Shown: piece by piece, positions 1-33,846 of the stretch | Position numbering within the stretch: position 1 is the stretch's first letter | Layout: every line of letters starts with the position of its first letter | NCBI GenBank assembly: GCA_964019415.1 | Contig: OZ025887.1 | Coordinates: forward strand, 323,501 to 387,500 | Origin: Ianthella basta | Taxonomy: Eukaryota > Porifera > Demospongiae > Verongiida > Ianthellidae | DNA: 64,000 nucleotides | Direction: 5' to 3' | The notes under the pieces: model-generated | What the model saw: only the letters and a program-made list of their open reading frames with translations | What the model was told of the DNA's origin: nothing | Database searches by the model: none | Program-made: the position numbers and the translations under genes

Positions 1-105
1 TTCACAATATGAAGAGATTAGCTCATTTTAAACATGACTACACAAATGTGTCCGTTTAGTGTTGTGTTTGCACATCCGCCAGTTATTGTTTGCTGTGCTG
101 TGGAG

Positions 106-1589
106 TTAGTAGAAATAGGGGTAGTAGGTCACGTCATCATTGCAGGAGTCCCGTGTGTAGATAGCACTGTTACACTCAAACGCAGACAGTGAGTACTTGT
201 CAAGACAGAAGGACACTTGGTACAAAACATATTGCCCCTCCTGGAGGAATAGGTAGAAGAGACATGTTGGACACACTGGATCTTGGAGCTAGGACAACAA
301 TGAGACACGTGTTCACATGCCACACTCACATGGTTCATTCGACATTGCAACTCAGGTTCAGCTCCAAAGTACTCTCTGAAGGCTGCCTTGATGTCACTGC
401 CCTGAGTAGGAAAGGAATAGAAGGAGAGCTAATGAGAGGAAAGAGCAATGGAAAAGGTGTTCTAAATAGTTGAATTAAACCAAAGGATGTTAAATATAAA
501 CTGTGATCAATTTGGACTCTGGACTGCCGTGGTCCAGTGGAGGTATGTGGCGTTCTTGGCGTTTGCATGCCACAGGACCACAGCAGTTCACCTGGTAGGT
601 ACTGGTCTTGGAAGGAACTATGCCACTCTTTGACAGTGCCCTGCACAAGAGACCAAACCACAGCAGACACTAAACCACACAACAAGCCTCACTCACATGC
701 ACCTCCTTCTTCCCCCATTGCTTACTGGTAGAAGTCCATCTTCTTCCAGATGTTCAGTGTGCTGTAGAAGAAGTTGTACTGGTCTTTGAACTGAGGGAGA
801 ACACTGGCACATGTGCCGTGTTTCTCATACTCGTGTTTCCTGTGACAGGACAGAGTGACTTCTGTCACACAAGACCGATAAGTACCATTAGTAGACTTGT
901 CACTTACCAGAGGCAGTAGTAGTCACGATCAGTAAAGCTCTCTGGCCAAGACATATTCAACGTTCCAGTCAGATTCTGCACATGACAGTAAAGATAGGAG
1001 CAGTGTCCACTGACTTCAGTGACAGTGCAGGTGGACCTACTCACTGCAATCTGTCCAAGGTCAAATGTGTACGGGAAGCAGTAATTTGGTCCTTCAGAAC
1101 CATTTCGTGTTGGCCTGCAAGTGTGCACAGGAGAGGAGTGATCTGTTAGCTCGACACTGCTAACAGTAGTGACAGCTGTTGATCTGTCACATACCATAGT
1201 CCGTGCATGGTCCACCTGGGGTCCCCGCGGGGCACTCTGCACGGCTCCTTCTGGGTCTACACAAGAGGCAGAGACTATGAACACAACACCAAAGGGCTCC
1301 ACCCCTGTTAGTGCGGGAGCGACTTACTGTGCAAAATCCAGGAACCCAATCTTGTACGAACAGCAGGTAATCAAATGACGGGTATTCACCACTGTGACCA
1401 AGGGGTAAGGACAGCGTTAGTCGGGCAGCGTGGACACAAGCGTGGGGACAGCACGGCAGAATGAACATAGCTAGCTACACTGTTAACTTACAGGTTTCTC
1501 CTGATTTCCTCGTCACTCCTGGAGCAGCCGGCTGCCGCTAGATTACATAGAATGAGAATCACTGCTGAGATAATAACAAACGTAGCCAT
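106..1589 (-). CDS. RNASET2: Secreted ribonuclease T2 (paralogue A)
   Basis: Multi-exon gene for an RNase T2 acid endoribonuclease, which cleaves RNA through a 2',3'-cyclic phosphate in the secretory or lysosomal compartment. Exon 1 (1589 to about 1492) gives a hydrophobic signal peptide beginning MATFVIISAVILIL and a donor GTAAGT. The next exon reads FDYLLFVQDWVPGFC, the usual T2 N-terminal strand. Catalytic site I is W-T-M-H-G-L-W near 1200-1217. An exon at about 1050-1110 carries NGSEGPNYCFPYTF. Catalytic site II is H-E-Y-E-K-H-G-T-C near 815-840, with both histidines and the lysine present. A small exon near 600 reads IVPSKTSTYQ. The last exon reads FCLDKYSLSAFEC and ends at TAA 106-108. 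All catalytic residues are seen, so it looks active. It is one of a tandem pair with the gene at 2068-3899. Exon ends are approximate. Confidence 0.88.
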
Positions 1590-1657
1590 TTCGCTGCAGC
1601 GGCAATCGGATCGTCTGGGACCTTATCTTCGAATAAAGTCAAATTTCCCTCCACCAG

Positions 1658-1665
1658 TATTTATA
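1658..1665 (-). promoter_or_regulatory. TATA box of RNase T2 paralogue A
   Basis: On the minus strand the sequence reads GGGTATAAATAC, about 70 bases upstream of the ATG at 1589. That spacing fits a start site near 1630 and a short 5' UTR. Identified by motif and position only. Confidence 0.5.
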
Positions 1666-2067
1666 CCCCACCTACTCACGTGATACTTATAGCTGTGAAT
1701 ATCATTACAGTGCAGTGCTGTGGGGAGTGCGCGGTACAATCCATACAAAAGCAAACACCTTCGCGCCTACCAGAGCTGATTGATCCGGTGACGTCTGGCC
1801 GCAACTGGCGCCCCCGCCATGTATGTGTGCGTGATTAGCGAATGATACTTTAAGCAGACAGGTTTCTTCAAGAATCGAATCAAATCAAATGTGCGCAGCA
1901 GTGAAATTCACAACTGCCGATGGTGCCATGATGACCAAGCACTAGAGTGGTCTTCACACAGTAAAGAATATAAAATTTTACAAAAGTACAGCTTAATACA
2001 ATACAGTTAGAACACATTAATTTCCATTAGAATAAATCCTTCGTCACACAGGCCATTACTGACCAGT

Positions 2068-3316
2068 TCAGAAAGGATAGTATGTTACATCGTCTGTGTC
2101 CCAGCAAGTGGCTTGCTTATAGACGTAGTCTTCACACTCAAACACATGAAGTGTGTCCTTGTTCAGGCAGAAGGATGCCTGGAATAAGACCTGTTTGCCA
2201 TCCTGATGTGAAAGCAAGAGGGAGGTACACACAGTAACCCTCCTCGTGTGTGCTGCACCAGGTCATCTTCCTCCCCCCCCCCCCCCCTCCCCTCATCAAG
2301 TCACCACTCACAATATCCTTGCACTCAAGGTAAGGGGTGGCGTTGTTAAAGGCCCCTTTCAAGGCAGCTTTGATGGCCCCACCCTGCAGACAAGCAGTGA
2401 CAGGGAGACAGACTGTCTGACCACTGGTGTCACTTGACAACCACTGTGGCTTGGTGGACAATATACACCTCAGCACTTGGTTGGTACAGAACAGGCAACT
2501 CTAGGAGTGTTGTGGCAATGCATCATGGGATAATAGTGGGACCTTTGAACCTAATCAGAGGAAGTGAGACCTCCACCTGGAGACCTGCAAGACCATTGCC
2601 TCAAGATTGAACTGAGCGATTCCACCACCAACATTCCCTGAACACTCATTGTCATATTAAATGTGTGTCCCATTGTGGTGTGGGAATGTCTGCTCCTCGC
2701 TTACCTTGTACGTCTTGTCTTTGCTAGGTAAAATGCTGCCATTGCTGAGAGCTCTGAGAAGGCAGAGGGCAGTACATCCTATACACAATGAGATGACCTC
2801 CTTCCATCGCCATGCGCTCACAACCAATACAGCAATGCTCTCTTTGTCACACATCAGCCACTACAACTGCCTCAATCTCTCACTCGCTCTCCTTTCCTCC
2901 CAGCACTCACAAGTAGAGGTCCATCTTATTCTTGATGACCAGTGTATTATAGAAGAATAAGAACTCATTTTTGAACTGAGGGAGAACACTGGCACATGTG
3001 CCATGTTTCTCATACTCGTGTTTCCTGTGATAGAACAGAGTGACATTCGTCACACTCCAGACATGCACTCAACAGCTGTCAACATTGTCACTGACCAGAA
3101 GCAGTAGTAGGGCTCATCTGTGAACAGGTCAGGCCATGACGAGTTCAGTTGTCCAATCAGACTCTATGTGTACAAGCCACAGGTGAATGGGATGCAATGC
3201 TGTGCCGTTATCCTTCTCAGTAGAACATATAGGACAAACAAACTCACTGCAATCTTGCTCAGGTTAAATGTGTAGGGAAAACAGTAATTTGGTCCCTCAG
3301 TACCATTACTTGTTGG

Positions 3317-3362
<46 letters not shown>

Positions 3363-3899
3363 TATGTTTGTGTAAGATAATGTAAGTGTCTTTCATTCAA
3401 TCACTCACACACCATTACCAATATCATTAGTGGAGCAGATGACTGAGTCTGTTTAGGTGTTACACACCATAGTCCATGTATTGTCCATCTGGGGTCTCCT
3501 TGGGGCACTCTGCAATGCTCGGTCTCATTCTAACACAGTGTGCACAAATAACATGCACTAACAGACAGACAGTTGACTGTACTGATTGCTCATGAAGTGA
3601 CCATGATACATGTCACTTGTCAATTGGTTTGTAAGATACAGACTCACCGCACACTCGCCCGGTGGCCACTGCTGAACGAATAGCAGGTAGTCAAAGGAAG
3701 CTGTTTTAGCCCTGTGACCAAGAGTGTTGCAAGGCTAGTCCAGGCCACATTGCTGTCTAGTTACTGGTGCATGGCAGGGTTTTACGTGTGGCACTCACAA
3801 GTGTCTTCTTCCTTGGATTTCAATGTCTTTTTCAGGACATTTGTCTGTCGCTACGCCACAGAGGATTGGGACCAGGAGCACAGCAAGACCTTTCCACAT
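2068..3899 (-). CDS. RNASET2: Secreted ribonuclease T2 (paralogue B)
   Basis: Second RNase T2 gene with the same exon order as the neighbour at 106-1589. Exon 1 starts at 3899 with a signal peptide (MWKGLAVLLVPILCGVA) and ends at a GTGAGT donor. Following exons read FDYLLFVQQWPPGEC (near 3670), W-T-I-H-G-L-W (near 3480, catalytic site I), NGTEGPNYCFPYTF (near 3290), H-E-Y-E-K-H-G-T-C (near 2995-3020, catalytic site II), ILPSKDKTYK (near 2720), GAIKAALKGAFNNATP (near 2370), and a last exon with FCLNKDTLHVFEC ending at TGA 2068-2070. Active-site histidines and lysine are conserved. A (GT)n run at 3321-3359 and a poly-C run at about 2274-2287 lie in introns. Divergence from paralogue A is clear at protein level, so the duplication is not recent. 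Confidence 0.87.
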
Positions 3900-4118
3900 G
3901 TCCAGACCTGATGGCGCCGCAGGGCAATGTCTAGTCGTCTAGATTTTAGGATCCGGCGACGCCCTCGCACACACACACACGTGATTAGTGGCTATGAATA
4001 CTATTATGTGTATTTCAACTTTATCAGCGGTATACCATTGCACTACAGAATGCAGTAAATTCAACTAGTGCTTGCTCGCTATTATAAATTCTACGGATAA
4101 AACTGAAATGAGTTGTGT

Positions 4119-7433
<3,315 letters not shown>

Positions 7434-7526
7434 CCTGTAGCCTGGCGCATCCAGGCCTATTTTATACCGGGGGTAAATATTTCCCCGAACCTCTCACCAG
7501 ACGGCCATTTTCCCTCTTGTCTCAAA
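7434..7526. promoter_or_regulatory. Divergent TKFC/ERG28 promoter
   Basis: Only 93 bases separate the start codons of TKFC (minus) and ERG28 (plus). On the TKFC strand there is a TATA-like GGTATAAAATA at about 7458-7468. On the ERG28 side CGGCCATTTTCCC and CAAAATGGCTGAC resemble YY1-type motifs, the second overlapping the ATG. Both 5' UTRs must be very short or overlap. Confidence 0.6.
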
Positions 7527-8842
7527 ATGGCTGACTCCAAGCTCGATAAGCTTAATAAGATTGCTTTGCGCGTGTGGATCGGTGCGGTTGCAGGGATAGC
7601 TCTTACGACAACTCTGCAGTGTTACACCAAGTTTCGCTTCCCCGCAGAGAACATCTTCCTACTCGCACCGCACCAAGGTGAGACGCTAAGTCGCCCATAA
7701 AAGTCAGCGTTGCACTCCACTGTGCCAATGCAGTGCACAGAGCCTACAGATTAGTCACGTGCTGCTCCTGCGCTCAGCACTTGACAGCTACCACGTGACA
7801 TGGCACGTCTGTAGCGTACCTCTTGCTGTTTGTTGTTCATGTCTTCAGCCACTCCTCTGTTAGCACGCACCTTTGGCACATGGACTCTGCTAGCCGCTGT
7901 CATCCGTCTGGGGTACTCCCTGCACCCCAACAGCAAAGGGTGAGTTAGGGGGTGCCACATGCATCTTGGCTAGTGTTGTCATTGGAAGTTGGTCTCAATT
8001 GCAGGTAGTATTGTCAAACAACAGTTATAGGGTTTCTAGTCCCAATTAATAACTTTGTGATTTGCCTGATCATATGAACAGAGCATTGAAGAGGTAGACT
8101 AGCATGTGATTTGATCTACACTTAAAGCATGTGTGCTCTCCACCTTTCCAATACCTCTTTACATGATCGAGCAAGTCGATCGGACTAAAGACCCTAAAAC
8201 CCCTGCTTTATACCACCAGTGATATAAGGCATGGTACGTACAATCAGTAATGTCAAGAGTAGACAGCCAAAAGTGGTCGAGGGTGTTTCCAGGTTTCCAC
8301 GAACTAGTCCAATTACTCCTGGTTTGGATCAGTCTTATGTAGACAAGGCTATCACTTTTTCTGGAACAAAGATTTGATGTTGGTCTTGGCTGCACGAGAC
8401 TAGATAGGAGTTTCAGGTATCAGCCATACACTAATTGTTACATTTCCTGATTTATCCCTGTGCATGGAACCAGCTACAATTTGCTCTGCCCTTGTCCATG
8501 TATGTGGAGGCACCAGCTGTTGGTGGCTCTGGTGTCATCACCACAAGAGGGACAGGCTCTCTATCTATTGTGCACCATTCGCCCTCTCTCTGTGCCACAG
8601 GTTGTACTCTCTGACCTTCTTCTCCTTCATACTGGCATTCTGCTACTTTGGATTGGAGGTGTTTGTGTACAAGACCGCTCCTCTTGCCTTTGGCACAGTT
8701 GCACCAGCTGTTATATCAGGTACACTTTGCTACACACCCACACACCCACACACTCAAATCATCTCAACTCCCCTCCCCCCCTTCCCTCCCCTACCCCCAA
8801 TCTCATGCAGGTCTCACTGCCCTCTGGATGACTTATGTATAA
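7527..8842 (+). CDS. ERG28: ERG28 homologue, ER sterol-biosynthesis scaffold
   Basis: Small multi-pass ER membrane protein that tethers the sterol C-4 demethylation enzymes. Four coding exons: 7527 to about 7675 (MADSKLDKLNKIALRVWIGA, first membrane helix, donor GTGAGA); about 7847-7939 (ARTFGTWTLLAAVIRLGYS, the family's most conserved block); about 8602-8719 (LYSLTFFSFILAFCYFGLE then VFVYKTAPLAFGTVAPAV); and a short last exon, LTALWMTYV, ending at TAA 8840-8842. The protein is about 130 residues, close to the usual length. The ARTFGxWTLL...R block and the ExFVYxTA block match ERG28 as I know it. The long intron 2 shows no recognisable feature. Confidence 0.85.
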
Positions 8843-9090
8843 CAACAATGTAGAGTGGCATACAAGAATATGTTGTACATGATTATACACATAAATAGCA
8901 CGCGTGCAGTTTTTTATTGGAAAAACCTGGACAAGGTGAAATACCCCACATCACTGGGGGCCGGGGACCTTAGTTTTACCGACCCCATGAATTTTTCGCC
9001 GGGAATTGCGGTCGGTGTTGCAACGTTGTGGAAAATGGCTGCTGCACACGCGCTGTGATTTTTCGTTTGCAAGAAGCTTTGGGAAGGAGG
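8843..9090. promoter_or_regulatory. ERG28-AQR intergenic region
   Basis: About 250 bases holding the ERG28 3' end (an ATAAAT at about 8890 could serve as polyadenylation signal) and the AQR promoter. AAAATGGCTGCTG at about 9032 resembles a YY1 motif. There is no clear TATA box. Confidence 0.4.
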
Positions 9091-21088
<11,998 letters not shown>

Positions 21089-21315
21089 TGGACATATACT
21101 TCAACTTTAACATTGCCAGCAACAAACACATTCATTACTAAACTGTAGTCAAGCCCTTATATAAATATGAGTAATAAATTTTATAGAAAATGTGGCAAAA
21201 CAAGTATATAATAATATATTATGCATACACACACATGGGTATGTAGTGAATTATACAGCACTGTATGGACCAGGGGACCTGCACCCGACATGAGTACATT
21301 TACTAGTGGTTTAGT

Positions 21316-28595
<7,280 letters not shown>

Positions 28596-28727
28596 TGCCT
28601 ACTAGTCACTCACAACCAGATCGAGACCTCCCGCACGCTAGATGAAGGGATTCTCCCTTTCTCCGCGAGAGATGGATCGGAAGTAATTAGTATGCAGACG
28701 CCGGATGTGCTATACATCTAGACATGA

Positions 28728-29234
28728 ATCAGGCACACATGCGCACTGCCTGTGATATAATACATACTTGAAAGGAAAACACATTACACGCAGGCATGCA
28801 TAAACAGAATATAAGTTGCAGTACATTGGACCAAGGATGAGTCAGAGTATAAGTTATAGGTTGCAAAATAGGGTGGATAGGATTAGCTGATTGTCATTGG
28901 TTTGCTACCGTGCTGAGACCCTGCCCTCTCTTGCGATCACATCAATTGGCACTTCAGAGGGGCAGATGGGGTGGTGGTAGCTGGATCGTGATCCGCGGAT
29001 GCAAAGGATTGCTGATCTGAGCAATGAGTAGCTCAAGCGACACCGGATTCATCCCACTGTGGTGGAGTACGACTGCCTACTCTTCTCTGAGATCATGCTT
29101 GCCAGTCGCTTGTAGACTGTCCGTGCAGCTGGGCCCATGTCTCCTGTGGCAGAGAACACAAGGGGAGCAAAGGTGTCTCATTCAACCTCCCTGACACGTT
29201 GGTCATACAATCTTCTTTTCTCCTTTCGTGCTTC
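28728..29234 (-). mobile_element. Probable 3' region of the adjacent LINE
   Basis: Lies between the stop of the retroelement reading frame at 29235 and GGCACACATGCGCACTGCC at about 28727. The latter is nearly repeated at 38595-38613, which would fit a shared retroelement 3' end. The boundaries are inferred. Confidence 0.4.
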
Positions 29235-29780
29235 CTAGCAGGCCTCTAGGGAGGAGCAGCGGTTGCTGGACGCGTGGGGGTTGAACACCCATAAGTCAAA
29301 GAATGCGTCTTGCCGCTGCTCTCCCCAAAAACCTTGCACTCGAATGTCCAGTCTTGCACTGTCTTCTCTGTTTGCAGAAGCGAGGGACAGGATCTCTCCT
29401 GTCAATGGTTGAAGTTCCGGCTCTGTCCTCACATTGGGGCACACTTCAGTGAACAGCATTGCAGTAAGGTCCCTAATCTCGTTGTGCCTCAGAAATCTGA
29501 ACCCTCCATGAGAGCAGGTGAGTGCATGCTCTACATTGAACTGGCTTCCGCAACTGCACTTGTCAGGTAGCCATTCAGGTGTCCATCCGTATCTCAGGCA
29601 GATTGCATCATGAAAGGCAGTCTTGTGTAGGTTGAATCCATGTTTGTCTATTGGCAGGGCTGAAAGCCAGTTGGATGCTCCCTTCTCAGCAGCCAGGCTC
29701 CTCATCCGCTCTAGCTGTGCTGGAGCTATATATCTAGACCCACAGGCCGTCCGCTGAGGGGCATCATGCACAGCCAGCAA
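29235..29780 (-). pseudogene. Non-LTR retrotransposon C-terminus (zinc knuckle plus endonuclease-like)
   Basis: An open frame of about 180 codons without the upstream reverse transcriptase. It contains a Cys/His cluster C-S-C-G-x(5)-E-H-A-L-T-C followed by RHNEIRDLTA, then EPELQPLTGE, ARLDIRVQGFWG and FFDLWVFNP. CCHC followed by RHN and then spaced acidic residues is the layout of the restriction-like endonuclease end of R2/Dong/NeSL-type LINEs. No reverse transcriptase domain is visible upstream (plus coordinates above 29780), so the copy is 5'-truncated or broken. Assignment to an exact clade is not possible by eye. Confidence 0.6.
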
Positions 29781-29848
29781 GCCTTGCCGTCCCGAGTCTC
29801 TGCTCTTGCTTGCATGTTAATTACCCCACGCGCAATAGTGCAGTGGAT

Positions 29849-29983
29849 CAACCGCAATATAGGGACAACGCCTATAGGCATTATATTGTCTAATATAAAT
29901 GCCAGCCCTAACCCCTAACCCTTACGCTAACACTAACGTGTGCTAAACGCCCCGGGCAAGTGCGTGTCCCTTTATTGCGGTTG
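29849..29983. mobile_element. 135-bp MITE with 19-bp terminal inverted repeats
   Basis: The left end CAACCGCAATATAGGGACA and the right end TGTCCCTTTATTGCGGTTG are reverse complements with one mismatch. The interior includes CCCTAACCCCTAACCC, which resembles telomeric repeats. No clear target duplication was seen. Confidence 0.6.
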
Positions 29984-30175
29984 TTCCTGCTTGTCTCCTG
30001 ACGCATTCGTTGCTTGTCTATGCAAAATCTTCTTGTTCCCTTCCCTGCAGCTGCCTCAGATATTTAGCAGCAGCAGTTGCAGGTACAACTACCTCACCTC
30101 CACTCCATTTAGAGTGGCCATGTATACATACATAGCCCAGGACATCCCCAATAATGGACCTAAATACACGTCACC

Positions 30176-30259
30176 AGTGTGTGTGTGGTGTGTGTGTGGT
30201 GTATGTGTGTGTGCATGTGGTGTGTGTGTGTGTGTGCGTGTGGTGTGTGCGTGTGTGTG

Positions 30260-30292
<33 letters not shown>

Positions 30293-30415
30293 TGTGGTGT
30301 GTGTGTGTCTGTGTGTGTGTGTGCGTGTGGTGTGTGTGTGTGTGGTGTGTGGTGTGTGTGTGCGTGTGTGTGTGTGGTGTGTGTGTGTGTGTGTGTGGTG
30401 TGTGTGGGTGTGTGC
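30176..30415. repeat. GT-rich simple repeat
   Basis: Interrupted GTGTGTGGTGTGTG tract in the spacer between the two fusion genes. Confidence 0.9.
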
Positions 30416-30895
30416 CAACCTCTACTACAGTAGTGCATAAAGCACTTCATCACTGACTTTAAGTACTCTTTATTTACAACTGAAGCACTTAACAAAATAG
30501 TTTTAGATGCTGTCAACCAATTACATAGCACTACACTGTCTACACTTACAAACATGCATTAACTGTTCACTCGTGCGTGGGGTATGTACACTGTGTGTAC
30601 TCTAGGTTCACAACAGCATTAATATAGCCAGTGATTACATGCAGGGTTAGCAGCACTACATTAAGAGGCCTGTTTTACCATGTTTTACTCCAAGGTGTCA
30701 TCTCTAGTTTACCTATAGTACACCTTGCAATTGGGCACATCTTACCCCCAAGGTGAACAGCAGTGTCCTCTGCACATTAATTACAGGAGCTTTCACAAGC
30801 ATGAATATCATTAAATTCACGCCTTTTTACACAGTAATAATATTCGTGAGCAGTCTTGTGACTCTCATGACTTTGCATAAATCCACAGTGGGCTC

Positions 30896-31058
30896 TGATT
30901 TATCCAATGTCTACTTATCCACAAACCTGATTTATCCGACAGAAGACTGAGGAACGAAAGTGCTACATGCTATTGTATGCATACTTTTTTATTTGACATC
31001 TGATATATCGTACAAGTTTTGAGGGAACAGATGACGTCGGATAAATCAGAGCCCACTG
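30896..31058. mobile_element. 163-bp TIR MITE (Tc1/pogo-like ends)
   Basis: The left end CAGTGGGCTCTGATTTATCC is the reverse complement of the right end GGATAAATCAGAGCCCACTG. The right flank is TA. CAGTG termini with a TA flank suggest a pogo/Tigger-type nonautonomous element. The left TA is not present (CA instead). Confidence 0.65.
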
Positions 31059-31104
31059 TAATTGGGTAGCTAATGTGCATGATCATATGTGTACTGAAGA
31101 AACG

Positions 31105-33640
31105 AAAACAATGGGCCAGTATGTCATGTGACCACATGTGATTGGCTCAACAGTAGCTTCACTGTATTGACCCAATTGCATGTGATTATGCAATCCTCAA
31201 TGTCATGAGACCACATGAGATTGGGTGAACAGTGGTTTAACTGTATTGGCCCAATCCCATGTGGTTATGCAATCCTCAATGTCATGTGACCACATGGGAT
31301 TGGGTCAACAGTAGCTTCACTGTATTGACCCAATCCCATGTGGTTATGCATTCTTCAATGTCATGAGATCACATGGGATTGGGTCAACAGTAGCTTGACT
31401 GTATTGACCCAATCCCATGTGGTTATGCAATCCTCAATGTCATGTGACCACATGGAATTGGCTCAACAGCAGCTTAACTGCACTGACCCAATCCCATGTG
31501 GTTATGCAATCCTCAATGTCATGTGACCACATGGGATTGGGTCAACAGTAGCTTGACTGTATTGACCCAATCCCATGTGGTTATGCAATCCTCAATGTCA
31601 TGTGACCACATGGGATTGGCTCAACAGCAGCTTAACTGCACTGACCCAATCCCATGTGGTTATGCAATACTCACTGTCATGTGACCACATGGGATTGGGT
31701 CAACAGTAGCTTGACTGTATTGACCCAATCCCATGTGGTTATACAATCCTCAATGTCATGTGACCACATGGGATTGGGTCAACAGTAGCTTGACTGTATT
31801 GACCCAATCCCATGTGGTTATGCAATCCTCAATGTCATGTGACCACATGGGATTGGGTCAACAGCAGCTTAACTGCACTGACCCAATCCCATCAGGGGCG
31901 GATCCAGGATTTTGTAAAGGGGGGGTCACAAAGTAATTTTTCAAATTTCCCACATCTGAGCGGCCATCTTTATTGCAATAAAATAACGCTTGTGACGTCA
32001 TAAAAATGGCCGCCAGCGGGTGGCATTGAAGTAAAAGCCAATTTTGGCATATTGGACTACTGTACAATCACATCGGGCAGGTTTATGGTAAAAATGATTG
32101 TGTCATAGTTGATTCATAGCCCTTTCTATGCCATAAATACTGCTTACTGCCATTTTCTGCTTTGAAAAAATCTTAGGGTCTAGGCTAAGGGGGGGTCACA
32201 TGACCCCCTGGACCCCCCCTAAATCCGCCCATGCCCATGTGGTTATGCAATACTCACTGTCATGTGACCACATGGGATTAGGTCAATACAGTGAAGGTAC
32301 TGTTGACCCAATCCCATGTGGTCGCATGACATTGAGGTTATGCAATCCTCAATGTCATGTGACCACATGAGATTGGGTCGACAGTAGCTTCACTGTATTG
32401 ACCCAATCCCATGTGGTTATGCAATCCTCAATGTCATGTGACCACATGGGATTGGGTCAACAGTAGCTTGACTGTATTGACCCAATCCCATGTGGTTATG
32501 CAATCCTCAATGTCATGTGACCACATGGGATTGGGTCAACAGTAGCTTCACTGTATTGACCCAATCCCATGTGGTTATGCAATCCTCAATGTCATGTGAC
32601 CACATGGGATTGGCTCAACAGCAGCTTAACTGCACTAACCCAATCCCATGTGGTTATGCAATACTCAATGTCATGTGACCACATGGGATTAGGTCAATAC
32701 AGTGAAGGTACTGTTGACCCAATCCCATGTGGTCGCATGACATTGAGGTTATGCAATCCTCAATGTCATGTGACCACATGAGATTGGGTCAACAGTAGCT
32801 TGACTGTATTGACCCAATCCCATGTGGTTATACAATCCTCAATGTCATGTGACCACATGGGATTGGGTCAACAGTAGCTTGACTGTATTGACCCAATCCC
32901 ATGTGGTTATGCAATCCTCAATGTCATGTGACCACATGGGATTGGGTCAACAGTAGCTTGACTGTATTGACCCAATCCCATGTGGTTATGCATTCTTCAA
33001 TGTCATGAGATCACATGGGATTGGGTCAACAGTAGCTTGACTATATTGACCCAATCCCATGTGGTTATGCAATCCACGATGTCATGTGACCACATGGGAT
33101 TGGGTCAACAGTAGCTTGACTGTATTGACCCAATCCCATGTGGTTATGCAATCCTCAATGTCATGTGACCACATGGGATTGGCTCAACAGCAGCTTAACT
33201 GCACTGACCCAATCCCATGTGGTTATGCAATCCTCAATGTCATGTGACCACATGGGATTGGCTCAACAGCAGCTTAACTGCACTGACCCAATCCCATGTG
33301 GTTATGCAATACTCACTGTCATGTGACCACATGGGATTGGGTCAATACAGTGAAGGTACTGTTGACCCAATCCCATGTGGTCGCATGACATTGAGGTTAT
33401 GCAATCCTCAATGTCATGTGACCACATGAGATTGGGTCGACAGTAGCTTCACTGTATTGACCCAATCCCATGTGGTTATGCAATCCTCAATGTCATGTGA
33501 CCACATGGGATTGGGTCAACAGTAGCTTGACTGTATTGACCCAATCCCATGTGGTTATGCAATCCTCAATGTCATGTGACCACATGGGATTGGGTGAACA
33601 GTGGTTTCACTGCATTCACCCAATCCCATGTGGTGTTGTT
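31105..33640. repeat. 79-bp palindromic satellite array
   Basis: About 2.5 kb of head-to-tail 79-base units (for example starts at 33059, 33138, 33217). Each unit holds two inverted-repeat pairs: CCCAATCCCATGTGGT with ACCACATGGGATTGGG, and TTGGGTCAA with TTGACCCAA. Three segments (near 32279, 32690, 33335) carry the inner spacer in reverse orientation. A 341-bp MITE is inserted at 31893. Confidence 0.95.
31893..32233. mobile_element. 341-bp hAT-like MITE inside the satellite array
   Basis: The left end CAGGGGCGGATCCAGG and the right end (reverse complement CATGGGCGGATTTAGG) form imperfect TIRs. The flanking CCCAT at 31888-31892 and 32234-32238 is a 5-bp target duplication. The subterminal GGGGGGGTCAC is also inverted. 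It has no coding capacity. Confidence 0.75.
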
Positions 33641-33734
33641 ACTTCACGCGTGGTAACACAGGGGGTAAGTGATTGCTTCAGTCTGACTGTCTGTCTGTCT
33701 GTCTGCTGGCACAACCTTATCCTAAACACCAGTC

Positions 33735-33846
<112 letters not shown>

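Noticed and set aside
31105-33640. Repeated frames reading MWLCNPQCHVTTWDW as a possible repeat protein
   Set aside because: The unit is 79 bp, not a multiple of three, and stops recur. The frame is a by-product of the satellite.
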